A stretch of DNA of 64,000 bases from Chryseobacterium viscerum (lineage in GTDB: Bacteria; Bacteroidota; Bacteroidia; Flavobacteriales; Weeksellaceae), in contig NZ_JAPDFT010000003.1 in assembly GCF_025949665.1 (NCBI RefSeq), positions 186,001-250,000 of the forward strand, read 5' to 3'. The translations under genes and the position numbers were made by a program. Shown one piece after another: positions 1 through 7,768 of the stretch. The notes under the pieces are model-generated. The model was not told the DNA's origin. It saw nothing but the letters and a program-made list of their open reading frames with translations, and did no database searches. Within the stretch, counting starts at the first letter, position 1, and every line of letters starts with the position of its first letter.

Positions 1-63
1 AAGACCATTAATTACAATTTCGTAAGCGTCTTGAAAACCTGTATATCCTACTATTCCGCACAT
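1..63 (-). CDS. glmS: Glutamine-fructose-6-phosphate aminotransferase, N-terminal fragment cut by window edge
   Basis: Only the first 21 codons are inside the window. They read MCGIVGYTGFQDA and onward, with Cys2 directly after the start Met. That is the hallmark of class II glutamine amidotransferases: Met is removed and Cys becomes the N-terminal nucleophile. The CGIVGY start is typical of GlmS, which makes glucosamine-6-phosphate from fructose-6-phosphate and glutamine for peptidoglycan and LPS. It lies downstream of the DUF4270 lipoprotein and the glycogen-synthase-like gene on the same strand. Other class II amidotransferases (PurF, AsnB) also start with MCGI, but the following GYTG favours GlmS. 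Confidence 0.88.
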   Translation of the reverse strand, partial: MCGIVGYTGFQDAYEIVINGL

Positions 64-101
64 ATTATATTTTGTCTAGTGTATTTTGTATTTATTGTAT
101 T

Positions 102-1754
102 CTATTTTTTCGTCGCATAAGTCACCAACAGCTGGATTCTTTTTGGATTGGTATTCGCTTTATCTATACCTGTCAGAATAATTCTGTTCATATCAAAAGC
201 TCTTGTTGTATTACGAACTCCTAAAAGGGTTCCTGTAGCATTTGCAGCGAATGTTCCTGCACCGATCACTAATGGTTTATTAACAATTGGCACATCTTGT
301 CCATTAACTGTTTCCTTTTTTTCTTCAACAAGATCCTTGATTGTTTTTGTTACTATAATATCATAGTAATCTTTATCCTTGTTGTAGTTATATAAACCAA
401 GTCCTGTTGATAAGTCTGATGTATAAGCTAATTTGGAGAAATCAATAGTACCATTACTATTTAATGTATTGGTTAGAATTGTAAATCTACGATCTTCTGT
501 TGAGTTGGTATTCTTCCAGCTTAAAGGATCTACATATACTCTTATCTTAGCACTTAAAATACCTGCTTTCTTTTCAACATAGATCTTCCTAAGGTCTGCA
601 ATTGTCTCATCTTTAATTTTCATTACTACAGAAGGACCACCCATTCCCTGAATATAAAGCTTTTCATCACCTACAGAAGAATTACTTGCTGCTACTGCAT
701 TGGCCGCAGGAGTCCCGGCATTGTTATATTCATACAGTCCGATATGAGCACTAGCACCTCCTAAGTTGAAAGCAAGATTTGTTTGTGGCCTTGTTGTATT
801 CCCGTTCTCTGTTTTATCATATTTATAATACATGATAAGCTGAAGGTCATTTGGAGAGAACTGGTAAAGATATCTATCAGTTTCGTCCACAGAAATCTTT
901 ATCCCTTTGAAATATCTGATAAAGTTAGAAGCATCCTGAAGTTCAGGTTTTCCTTTTTTATCAAGGATATGAGTCTGGAAAAAGTTTGTATTGCTTAGTT
1001 TCATTCTGAATCCAAGGTTTCCTGTAAATACAACTGAATTATCGGATTTCTTGGTAACAGATATAGAATTAATGTTACCATCAAACACTCCTGATCCTAA
1101 TAACTCACCAGTACTTATACTCGTACCCGCATTGGAACGTTTGAACTTATCATCATTTGAATCTAAGAACGTAGTTACTTCGTGTACATTGATTTTCATT
1201 GATTTTGAAGCCCCTCCTATTTTACCGTATTTACGAACAGGATAAGTTTTCTTCTCAATTGAAACGGCTGTAGCCACTCCATCTACCGGAAAATCACTTT
1301 TCTCAAATGTATTTGTTTTTATGGAGTCACTTTCAAAGAAATAGGTATTAGAAGCAGTATTCGCTGGTGGTCTCACTACAAGAACAACGGAGTCTACTTT
1401 TGGATTGGCACCATTAAAGTCATAATTATCAACCGGCATTCTTAGCTGAGTAACATAAGAGGCTCTCTGCATTCCAAACTGACTTTCAGTAAAAGCTCCA
1501 AGAACACCAACAGTAGAGACTGCCCCCGTTTCGCTCAGTCCGCTGATTAATCTGGCAGCATCACTTCTGATTGAATCATTGTTGTTATAATTGTATGCGA
1601 TAACTGGATATGCAATTTCATTACCTTGTGCTGCATCATCATTGAACAACTGTTCACCAAGAGAATCCGGATCCGGTTCACAGTTATAAAGGATTGTACT
1701 TCCGAAAATCGCCAATAAAAGCATGGCGAAGGTCCTTTTAAGATTATGAGTCAT
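102..1754 (-). CDS. DUF4270 family outer-membrane lipoprotein
   Basis: 550 residues. The N-terminus has a hydrophobic signal (about residues 8-22) followed by LYNC, with Cys25 as a plausible lipidation site, so this is probably a lipoprotein. The rest is beta-rich and Asn/Thr-rich without recognisable catalytic motifs, and matches the DUF4270 family as I know it from Flavobacteriia. It sits between glmS and a glycogen-synthase-like gene, 13 bases from the latter, so the three are probably co-transcribed. Function unknown; an envelope role is inferred from the signal and the glmS neighbour. Confidence 0.8.
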   Translation of the reverse strand: MTHNLKRTFAMLLLAIFGSTILYNCEPDPDSLGEQLFNDDAAQGNEIAYPVIAYNYNNNDSIRSDAARLISGLSETGAVSTVGVLGAFTESQFGMQRASYVTQLRMPVDNYDFNGANPKVDSVVLVVRPPANTASNTYFFESDSIKTNTFEKSDFPVDGVATAVSIEKKTYPVRKYGKIGGASKSMKINVHEVTTFLDSNDDKFKRSNAGTSISTGELLGSGVFDGNINSISVTKKSDNSVVFTGNLGFRMKLSNTNFFQTHILDKKGKPELQDASNFIRYFKGIKISVDETDRYLYQFSPNDLQLIMYYKYDKTENGNTTRPQTNLAFNLGGASAHIGLYEYNNAGTPAANAVAASNSSVGDEKLYIQGMGGPSVVMKIKDETIADLRKIYVEKKAGILSAKIRVYVDPLSWKNTNSTEDRRFTILTNTLNSNGTIDFSKLAYTSDLSTGLGLYNYNKDKDYYDIIVTKTIKDLVEEKKETVNGQDVPIVNKPLVIGAGTFAANATGTLLGVRNTTRAFDMNRIILTGIDKANTNPKRIQLLVTYATKK

Positions 1755-1767
1755 TAAAAATGTGTTT

Positions 1768-2538
1768 TTAATAAAGTTGATTTATAGAATCTATGTCAAG
1801 ATATTCCGACTTCTCAGTAGCGGTTTCATTGAAAGCCTTATCCAGGTCTTCATCCAGAAACTCGTCACCTTTCACAACAGCATTTACATAGTTCATACTT
1901 TCGATAACAAAACTTTTAATTGTTGGGTTATCTAACGCTTTTAATCCTGAAATATTATCAAACTGTAGTTTTTCGTCGATCTTTTTATCCAAGTCCGCAT
2001 CTTTCTCATTGTAAAGAGAAAGTACAATTTTCGCGTCTTTGAAATAAGTATCTGATTCGTAGTAAGTTTTAAGATAAATTGGGACAAAAGAAGCCATCCA
2101 TCCATTCAAATGGATTACGTCTGGTACCCAATTCAGCTTCTTAATGGTTTCAATAACTCCTCTGGCAAAGAAAATAGCTCTTTCGTCGTTGTCTTCGAAA
2201 GGATTTCCTTCATCGTCAAAATAGTATTGTTTTCTTTTGAAGTATTCTTCGTTGTCAATAAAGTAAACCTGAAGTCTTTCCCCCGGAAGAGACGCTACTT
2301 TAATGATAAGAGGCTGGTCCAGGTCATTGATAATAATATTCATTCCTGAAAGACGGATCACCTCATGAAGCTGGAATTTCCTCTCACTTATTTGTCCAAA
2401 TCTTGGCATAAAAACTCTTACATCATTGCCTTCATTGTGCATCTTAAGTGCCATTTTGTTTACCACTGCAGCCATATTGGTATCTTCCTGATATGGATAC
2501 ATCTCTGTAGTAATGTACAGTATTTTTTGATTCGGCAT
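1768..2538 (-). CDS. Glycogen/starch synthase-like protein, N-terminal (GT5-type) domain only
   Basis: About 256 residues from the internal Met at 2538 (MPNQKILYITTEMYPY); an upstream ATG at 2580 would add 14 residues. I prefer 2538 because the typical GT5 first strand starts there. Visible family features are ILYITTEMYP and a DVIHLNGWMASFVP segment corresponding to the DIIHxHGW region of GlgA. The usual KxGGL ADP-glucose-binding loop after the first strand is absent (YQEDTNMAA instead), and the whole C-terminal GT-B half of a roughly 480-residue GlgA is missing. It is divergent from panC. It may be a regulatory or repurposed homologue rather than an active synthase; no frameshift is visible. 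Confidence 0.75.
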   Translation of the reverse strand: MPNQKILYITTEMYPYQEDTNMAAVVNKMALKMHNEGNDVRVFMPRFGQISERKFQLHEVIRLSGMNIIINDLDQPLIIKVASLPGERLQVYFIDNEEYFKRKQYYFDDEGNPFEDNDERAIFFARGVIETIKKLNWVPDVIHLNGWMASFVPIYLKTYYESDTYFKDAKIVLSLYNEKDADLDKKIDEKLQFDNISGLKALDNPTIKSFVIESMNYVNAVVKGDEFLDEDLDKAFNETATEKSEYLDIDSINQLY

Positions 2539-2681
2539 AAACTTTCTATCTAATTTTTGTAAAAATGCTTTAATGTGCAAAATTACAAAAAAACATCCAA
2601 CATTATTTTAATTAACATTTTTTTACGAAAATTCCCTTTTCCAAATTATTAAAAGTGCATATTATTATACGATATTTTTAC

Positions 2682-2689
2682 TATTTTTG
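2682..2689 (+). promoter_or_regulatory. Bacteroidetes -7 promoter element for panC
   Basis: TATTTTTG matches the TAnnTTTG consensus used by the Bacteroidetes primary sigma factor. It ends 20 bases upstream of the panC ATG. No convincing -33 TTG at the right distance, so moderate support only. Confidence 0.5.
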
Positions 2690-2709
2690 AAATAGCATTA
2701 AAATAAACT

Positions 2710-3558
2710 ATGGAAGTTATAAAAAACAGGAAGGTCCTTCAGGATTTCATTGAAAGACAGAAAGAAATGGGGAAAAGAATTGGCTTTGCACCTACAATGG
2801 GGGCTTTACATAAGGGCCATCTTTCTCTGTATGAAGAGGCAAGAAAAGAAAATGACCTTGTTATTTCTTCAATTTTTGTAAATCCAACCCAATTTAACAA
2901 TTCTGAAGATCTTGAAAAATACCCAAGGGATGTTAACAGAGATATTCTTATTCTTCAAAATTCAGGACTTGTAGATGCTGTTTATATCCCTGAGGTAGCA
3001 GATATCTACCCGGAGAAGACTGAAAGCCAGCACTATGATTTTGATGGATTGGAAAATGAGATGGAAGGAAAATCCAGACCGGGACATTTTGATGGTGTAG
3101 GAACTGTTGTAGAAGAACTTTTCAAACAGATACAGCCCGATCATGCTTATTTTGGAGAAAAAGATTTTCAGCAGCTTGCTATTATTAAAAAGATGGTAGA
3201 TAAAAAACATCTTCCCGTTAAGATATCAGGAGTTCCTATCTACAGAGCAGAAAACGGATTGGCATTAAGCTCAAGAAACCAGAGACTTCATGAAGACCGA
3301 AAAGAAGCTTCTAAAGTCATTTATGAAACGTTAAAAAAAGTAAACAACTGGTTCAGAACCGTTACAATACCAGAAATAAAGGAAAGGGTAACAGATATTT
3401 TCGACAACCAGCAGGGAATGAAGCTTGAATATTTTCTGATTGCCGATGAAAACACTCTACAGGAAACTGATTTCTTCTATAAGGACAGAAAATTCAGGGC
3501 CTTTATTGTAGTAGTTGTAGATGGCGTAAGATTAATAGACAACATGCAGTTGGATTAA
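2710..3558 (+). CDS. panC: Pantoate--beta-alanine ligase
   Basis: 282 residues, normal length for PanC, which condenses pantoate and beta-alanine with ATP to give pantothenate for coenzyme A. The nucleotidyl-transferase fold is marked by PTMGALHKGH at residues 28-37, containing the HxGH-type motif HKGH. Later GEKDFQQL and the ALSSRNQRL segment (KMSKS-equivalent region of PanC) are present. It is monocistronic here, with a divergent promoter region upstream and a hairpin terminator at 3590; panD is not adjacent. Identification is secure from motifs. Confidence 0.96.
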   Translation: MEVIKNRKVLQDFIERQKEMGKRIGFAPTMGALHKGHLSLYEEARKENDLVISSIFVNPTQFNNSEDLEKYPRDVNRDILILQNSGLVDAVYIPEVADIYPEKTESQHYDFDGLENEMEGKSRPGHFDGVGTVVEELFKQIQPDHAYFGEKDFQQLAIIKKMVDKKHLPVKISGVPIYRAENGLALSSRNQRLHEDRKEASKVIYETLKKVNNWFRTVTIPEIKERVTDIFDNQQGMKLEYFLIADENTLQETDFFYKDRKFRAFIVVVVDGVRLIDNMQLD

Positions 3559-3589
3559 TATAACATACATGTATTCTTTATAAAACAAG

Positions 3590-3617
3590 AACTCTGATGG
3601 CGACGTCAGAGTTTTTT
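3590..3617 (+). terminator. Rho-independent terminator after panC
   Basis: AACTCTGA at 3590-3597 pairs with TCAGAGTT at 3606-3613 across an 8-base loop, followed by a T run. It lies 30 bases past the panC stop. Confidence 0.85.
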
Positions 3618-3789
3618 GATTTATTGTAATAAGAATTAACTAAATAATTACGGGAGAGAAGAATAATATAACAAAGAATATCTCTGTTACAATATTTATA
3701 ATATTTCACTTTCTACTGTAAGAAATAACAGGCAAAGAATTCAAAACCCATTATGAAATTCCCGCAGACATCATTAGATGATTAAATAC
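3618..3789. other. AT-rich intergenic stretch without a supported gene
   Basis: Between the panC terminator and the tRNA-cluster terminator I see no ORF with family similarity and no strong inverted repeat. A 10-codon ATG-to-TAA run near 3750 is too short to support. Confidence 0.6.
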
Positions 3790-3822
3790 AAAAATCAAAG
3801 GCCTCCTGAAGGAAGCCTTTGA
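3790..3822 (-). terminator. Terminator of the minus-strand tRNA cluster
   Basis: TCAAAGGC at 3795-3802 pairs with GCCTTTGA at 3815-3822, with an inner TCC/GGA stem and a TGAA loop. On the minus strand the stem is followed by a T run (the A run at 3790-3794). It lies 54 bases past the last tRNA, so it fits as the terminator of the three-tRNA transcript. Confidence 0.85.
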
Positions 3823-3876
3823 AACACCAAATCACAAAATATTAATATGAAAAAAATTTACTTTTCAGTAAACTTG

Positions 3877-3949
3877 TGACCCGGCTGGGATTCGAACCCA
3901 GGACCCATACATTAAAAGTGTATTGCTCTACCAGCTGAGCTACCGAGTC
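3877..3949 (-). tRNA. tRNA-Lys (anticodon TTT)
   Basis: 73-nt cloverleaf. The acceptor stem GACTCGG pairs with CCGGGTC, discriminator A. The D arm is AGCTCAGCTGGTAGAGC and the anticodon stem-loop is ATACA-CTTTTAA-TGTAT with anticodon TTT. The T arm carries GGTTCGAATCC. CCA is not encoded. Its sequence is identical to the copy at 4124-4196. Confidence 0.97.
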
Positions 3950-4004
3950 GGCCACAATTAAAATGAAATAAATTTCAATATTAATTATAAATTTTTCTTT
4001 GCAG

Positions 4005-4087
4005 TGCCTGCGACTGGACTCGAACCAGCACATCCTTAGGAAACCACCCCCTCAAGATGGCGTGTCTACCAATTTCACCACGCAGGC
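4005..4087 (-). tRNA. tRNA-Leu (anticodon GAG)
   Basis: 83-nt class II tRNA with a long variable arm. Acceptor stem GCCTGCG pairs with CGCAGGC, discriminator A. The anticodon arm is CCATC-TTGAGGG-GGTGG with anticodon GAG, decoding CTC/CTT leucine codons. T arm GGTTCGAGTCC. It sits between two identical tRNA-Lys genes on the same strand. Confidence 0.96.
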
Positions 4088-4123
4088 AATAAAATTACAA
4101 AATTCAGTAATTTTTATTGCTTG

Positions 4124-4196
4124 TGACCCGGCTGGGATTCGAACCCAGGACCCATACATTAAAAGTGTATTGCTCTACCAGCTGAGCTACCGAGTC
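4124..4196 (-). tRNA. tRNA-Lys (anticodon TTT), second identical copy
   Basis: Same 73-nt sequence as the copy at 3877-3949, with anticodon TTT in the loop CTTTTAA. This is the first gene of the minus-strand order Lys-Leu-Lys. Some bases outside the mature tRNA are also shared (CTTG beyond the 3' end), consistent with a local duplication. Confidence 0.97.
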
Positions 4197-4311
4197 GGTC
4201 ACTTACTTATCAAGTTTTCATTTAAGTAATGTCCCTTGTTTTAAGTGGTGCAAAGATATGACTTTTTTCTTTATCTCAAAACTTTTTCGCAAATTTGTTT
4301 AAAAAAAATTC

Positions 4312-4827
4312 ATGGTAATTTCATTGATCGGATACATGGGAAGTGGCAAATCTCACATTTCCAAAATATTAAGCGAAAAAATCGATTTTAAATTGATTGA
4401 TCTCGATAAAGAGATTTCCAGAAGAAATAAATTAACCATCCCGGAAATTTTTGAAAAGAAGGGTGAGATTTACTTTAGAAAGCTGGAAAGAGAGGCCCTG
4501 GAAGAGATATTGGCTTCGGAAGAAAATGTAGTTTTAAGTCTTGGCGGAGGAACTCCTGTTTATTACAATAATATGGAGATCATCAATCATAATTCCAAAA
4601 GTGTTTTTTTAAGAAGCTCTGTAGGAACATTGGTTGAAAGGCTTTCAAAACAGAAAGAAAAAAGACCGTTGATTGCCAATATATCTGATGAAGATCTCCC
4701 GGAATTCATTGCTAAACATTTATTTGAAAGGAATCAGTTTTACAGTAAAGCACAATTCACTGTAGGTACAGATTCCAGAGAACCGGAAGATATTGTCAAC
4801 GAAATAATAGAAAAGCTCTATCTCTAG
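4312..4827 (+). CDS. aroK: Shikimate kinase
   Basis: 171 residues, standard for AroK, which phosphorylates shikimate with ATP in the chorismate pathway. The Walker A motif GYMGSGKS is at residues 7-14. The shikimate-binding DxD-type region is IDLDKEISRR (about 29-38), and the conserved LGGGTP loop follows near residue 77-82. The start is fixed by the beta strand MVISLIGYMG directly ahead of the P-loop. It is flanked by the tRNA cluster upstream and converges on the S4-domain gene downstream, sharing its stop codon with a terminator stem. Confidence 0.95.
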   Translation: MVISLIGYMGSGKSHISKILSEKIDFKLIDLDKEISRRNKLTIPEIFEKKGEIYFRKLEREALEEILASEENVVLSLGGGTPVYYNNMEIINHNSKSVFLRSSVGTLVERLSKQKEKRPLIANISDEDLPEFIAKHLFERNQFYSKAQFTVGTDSREPEDIVNEIIEKLYL

Positions 4828-4837
4828 AGCTTTTTTA
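4812..4837 (+). terminator. Terminator overlapping the aroK stop codon
   Basis: AAAGCTCTA at 4812-4820 pairs perfectly with TAGAGCTTT at 4825-4833 around the loop TCTC, then a T run follows. The aroK TAG stop (4825-4827) is inside the right arm, so the last codons of aroK double as terminator. It may also serve the convergent S4 gene. Confidence 0.85.
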
Positions 4838-4845
4838 CTTTTATA

Positions 4846-5283
4846 TTAATCTTCTTTTTCATCTTCATTACCTGTCTCTCCAAAGAAATCATCCCAGTCT
4901 GTAAAATCAGAGTCAATATCATTTCCCACGTAGTCATCCATCTCCCTCCTATCCTTCTTCGTAGGTCTTCCTTCTCCTTTATTTCTGTAATAGTCTTGCG
5001 ACATTTTGCGAAGTTTCAGCAGTTCATATTGTTCTTTATCTGTCACGTCCTGGATATGAAGTGACACCAATTTGGCTCCTATTCTGCTTTTAGGAATCTG
5101 AATTACTTTTATTTTATAATCAATCTGATTCTTACGGATTTTAATAGTATCTCCTTCTTTTACCTCTTTAGATGACTTTACGGCAGACGTTCCTATAGAA
5201 ACTCTGTTCTTTTTAATCTCCTCTGCTGCAATACTTCTCGTCTTATAAAAACGAATGCTCCATAAAAATTTATCTATTCTCAT
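4846..5283 (-). CDS. S4-domain RNA-binding protein, Hsp15/HslR-like
   Basis: 145 residues. The N-terminus MRIDKFLWSIRFYKTRS, followed by EEIKKNRVSIG, is the S4 RNA-binding domain (about residues 1-65) as in Hsp15, a protein that binds stalled 50S subunits carrying nascent chains. The C-terminal 30 residues are highly acidic (NDIDSDFTDWDDFFGE). It is convergent with aroK and divergent from the lipoprotein at 5339. The ribosome-rescue function is inferred from E. coli HslR and not shown for this family member. Confidence 0.85.
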   Translation of the reverse strand: MRIDKFLWSIRFYKTRSIAAEEIKKNRVSIGTSAVKSSKEVKEGDTIKIRKNQIDYKIKVIQIPKSRIGAKLVSLHIQDVTDKEQYELLKLRKMSQDYYRNKGEGRPTKKDRREMDDYVGNDIDSDFTDWDDFFGETGNEDEKED

Positions 5284-5292
5284 AATTTTTTA

Positions 5293-5300
5293 TACTTTTG
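5293..5300 (+). promoter_or_regulatory. Bacteroidetes -7 element upstream of the lipoprotein gene
   Basis: TACTTTTG fits TAnnTTTG and lies 38 bases upstream of the ATG at 5339. No clear -33 element. Confidence 0.5.
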
Positions 5301-5338
5301 CCGTTATATTATTTGTAAAGTAATTAAAGTTTTTTGAA

Positions 5339-6112
5339 ATGAAAAAAATATTTTTATATATCCTTGCAGGATCTTTGTGTTTTTCTGCTTGTAAGAAAGA
5401 TGATGATGTGTCACCCTATGTGGAACCGGAAGACGTTACTACACAAAACACGTATGATGATCAAGCCATTAAGAAGTTCATGGATGAGAATTATCTGGAT
5501 GCACAAGGTAATATAAAGGCTTTCAGTTCTACGGATACTGCGGACGACAATGAAAAGAAATTATCTGAGCTGAATCCTGTAACACTTCCTTCAGGAACTA
5601 TTTATATCATGAGAACGGGAGCACAGCCTGTTAATCCCACCCCGGAACAGACAATTACAAGCACCGATATTCTTACTGTAATGATGAAAGCTACTACTTA
5701 TCTAGCAATTAATACAGATGGAAAATCTTCATTTACTGCTGCTACAGATTTCATGAATACAATAAACGGAACCGGAATTCCTGCAATTGATCCTAAATTC
5801 TACTATATTTCTGATGTAGAGGGTAAAAAAGATCCATTGATCGAAAATGCAACTACTGATGCTGCAAAAAAAAGAAGTTACTATGAGATTGAAGGGTTTA
5901 GTGAAGCTTTGCAGAAATTTAAAGCATTCAAAGACTACTCTAGCGGATCACCATATAATTTACAAGGAGTAATTATTGTTCCTTCAAGAGCTGCTTTTGC
6001 AAGAGATCCTTATTTCCCATACAATTACCCAGGTTACGGCCAGGTGATCTCGTTGAGAAACAAAACATTTGTTTTCAACTTCCAGGTGTATGGCAAATCA
6101 ACAAGACCATAA
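5339..6112 (+). CDS. Lipoprotein, possibly a divergent FKBP-fold protein
   Basis: 257 residues. The signal MKKIFLYILAGSLCFSAC ends in a clean lipobox with Cys18, followed by KKDDD, so it is a lipoprotein. The C-terminal part contains LQGVIIVPSRAAFARDPYFPY and FVFNFQVYG, whose spacing resembles the IIPSxLAYG...LxFxVEL end of FKBP-type prolyl isomerases; the FKBP catalytic aromatic set is not obvious. I therefore treat the FKBP relation as a weak inference and the catalytic function as unknown. Single gene with its own promoter and a terminator at 6145. Confidence 0.65.
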   Translation: MKKIFLYILAGSLCFSACKKDDDVSPYVEPEDVTTQNTYDDQAIKKFMDENYLDAQGNIKAFSSTDTADDNEKKLSELNPVTLPSGTIYIMRTGAQPVNPTPEQTITSTDILTVMMKATTYLAINTDGKSSFTAATDFMNTINGTGIPAIDPKFYYISDVEGKKDPLIENATTDAAKKRSYYEIEGFSEALQKFKAFKDYSSGSPYNLQGVIIVPSRAAFARDPYFPYNYPGYGQVISLRNKTFVFNFQVYGKSTRP

Positions 6113-6144
6113 AAACAAACATAAAAGTTTAAATAAAATAATAA

Positions 6145-6174
6145 AAACCCCACAATGATTATTGTGGGGTTTAT
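6145..6174. terminator. Bidirectional terminator between convergent genes
   Basis: AAACCCCACAAT (6145-6156) pairs perfectly with ATTGTGGGGTTT (6161-6172) around GATT, with A/T-rich flanks on both sides. It serves the lipoprotein (plus) and the glutamate-synthase-like gene (minus). Confidence 0.85.
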
Positions 6175-6197
6175 TTATATCTATACGGTTATCAGAA

Positions 6198-7715
6198 TTA
6201 GGTTCTTGCCTTCTGTTTCACATTTCCTAAAATATCTGGAAAGTAAAGGTCTGCAAGGTGGTCAAATTCATCTCCTCTCATAAACATGGTAGCATCTACT
6301 TCTTCATAAGAACTTCTTCCCGCTGCGGCAATCAGTTCGTTGCAGGTATGAAGTGTATTTTTATGGAAATGGTATACTCTTTCTGCCTTATCCGTTACAT
6401 CAAGTCCTTTAATAAGCATTTTATCCTGTGTAGCAACTCCTGTAGGACAGTTGTTTGAGTTACATCTCAATGCCTGGATACATCCTAAAGAGAACATAAA
6501 TCCTCTGGCATTATTACACATATCTGCTCCCATTGCAACAGCTCTAAGAATATCTAAGCTCGTAAGAACCTTACCACTTGCAATAACTCTTAATTTATTT
6601 CTTAAATTATAGTTATTAAGTGTTCTGTTCACAAATATCAAAGCCGGTTCTAATGGCATTCCTACTCCATCTGAGAATTCTGGTGGTGCCGCTCCTGTTC
6701 CTCCTTCAGCTCCGTCTATGGTAATAAAGTCAGGATAAATCTTCAATACATTCATTTGCACACAAACATCTTCAAATTCTTTGGTATCTCCTATACAAAG
6801 CTTAAATCCTACAGGTTTTCCTCCTGAAAGCTCTCTAAGCTGCTGTACAAACCTCAGCAATCCTGCAGCATCAGAGAATGATGTGTGTGATGGTGGTGAA
6901 ATAACAGTCATTCCTGGTGTTACATGACGGATCGCTGCAATTTCCGGAGTATTCTTTACCCCCGGAAGCACTCCTCCATGTCCTGGTTTTGCTCCCTGTG
7001 ATAATTTAATTTCCACCATTTTAACATTAGGAAGTGTAGCATATTTTTCAAAAAGCTCCGGATTGAACTTTCCTTCTTCATCACGACATCCAAAGTATCC
7101 TGTTCCGATCTGCCAGCATAAATCACCTCCTTCCATATGGTGGGGTGAAATTCCTCCTTCTCCTGTATTGTGATAAAAGTTTCCTTTTTTGGCGCCTCTG
7201 TTCAGGGAAATCTGAGCTCTGTCGCTCAATGCCCCGAAACTCATAGCTGAGATATTAAATAAAGAAGCGTGATAAGGCTGTGTACATTGCTCTCCTCCTA
7301 CCCATACTCTCGGAAGTTCTTCTGATGGTGATTTTGCATAAATAGAATGCTTGATCCCTTCGTATTTTCTGTGATTCACCTCCAGCTGTGTACCAAAAGC
7401 TACGGTATCACTTAAATTTTTTGCACGTCTGTATACCGCAGAACGCTGATTTCTTGGAAATGGTTTCCCGTCTGTCTCCCTCTCAATAAAGTATTGCTGC
7501 ATTTCAGGTGAAATACTCTCGAAAAAATACCTGAAGTATCCCAATACAGGAAAGTTCCTCAAAATAGCATGTTTCGACTGGTAAGCATTGTATACACCTA
7601 ATGCATAGATTGCGGATAACAGCGTTGGTATCCAGTAATGCGTTCTGATCAGCAGTGCTATAATCCATGTAGCAACTACTAATACAATTCCCCAAGATAA
7701 AAACTTATCTCTCAT
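6198..7715 (-). CDS. FMN-binding glutamate synthase family protein (GltB domain 2-like)
   Basis: 505 residues. Two membrane-spanning stretches (about 8-28 and 30-45) precede a complete glutamate-synthase FMN domain. Visible motifs are GEGGISPHH, the SQGAKPGHGG loop, and a 3Fe-4S Cys pattern GCxxxxxCxxxxC in LGCIQALRCNSNNCPTG, the same spacing as in GltB. The amidotransferase domain and the GXGXG C-terminal domain of full glutamate synthase are absent, as in the archaeal-type stand-alone family. It likely oxidises or reduces a glutamate-like substrate at the membrane; the substrate is not known. Lies upstream of nothing obvious in an operon; mtaB ends nearby. Confidence 0.9.
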   Translation of the reverse strand: MRDKFLSWGIVLVVATWIIALLIRTHYWIPTLLSAIYALGVYNAYQSKHAILRNFPVLGYFRYFFESISPEMQQYFIERETDGKPFPRNQRSAVYRRAKNLSDTVAFGTQLEVNHRKYEGIKHSIYAKSPSEELPRVWVGGEQCTQPYHASLFNISAMSFGALSDRAQISLNRGAKKGNFYHNTGEGGISPHHMEGGDLCWQIGTGYFGCRDEEGKFNPELFEKYATLPNVKMVEIKLSQGAKPGHGGVLPGVKNTPEIAAIRHVTPGMTVISPPSHTSFSDAAGLLRFVQQLRELSGGKPVGFKLCIGDTKEFEDVCVQMNVLKIYPDFITIDGAEGGTGAAPPEFSDGVGMPLEPALIFVNRTLNNYNLRNKLRVIASGKVLTSLDILRAVAMGADMCNNARGFMFSLGCIQALRCNSNNCPTGVATQDKMLIKGLDVTDKAERVYHFHKNTLHTCNELIAAAGRSSYEEVDATMFMRGDEFDHLADLYFPDILGNVKQKART

Positions 7716-7768
7716 GAATGTAGTATTTAAAGTTTAAAAATAAATTTAGTGGAAATTTTGCAAAGAGC

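Noticed and set aside
3842..4229. ORFs across the tRNA cluster on both strands
   Set aside because: They are translations of the three tRNA genes, which fold into full cloverleaves.
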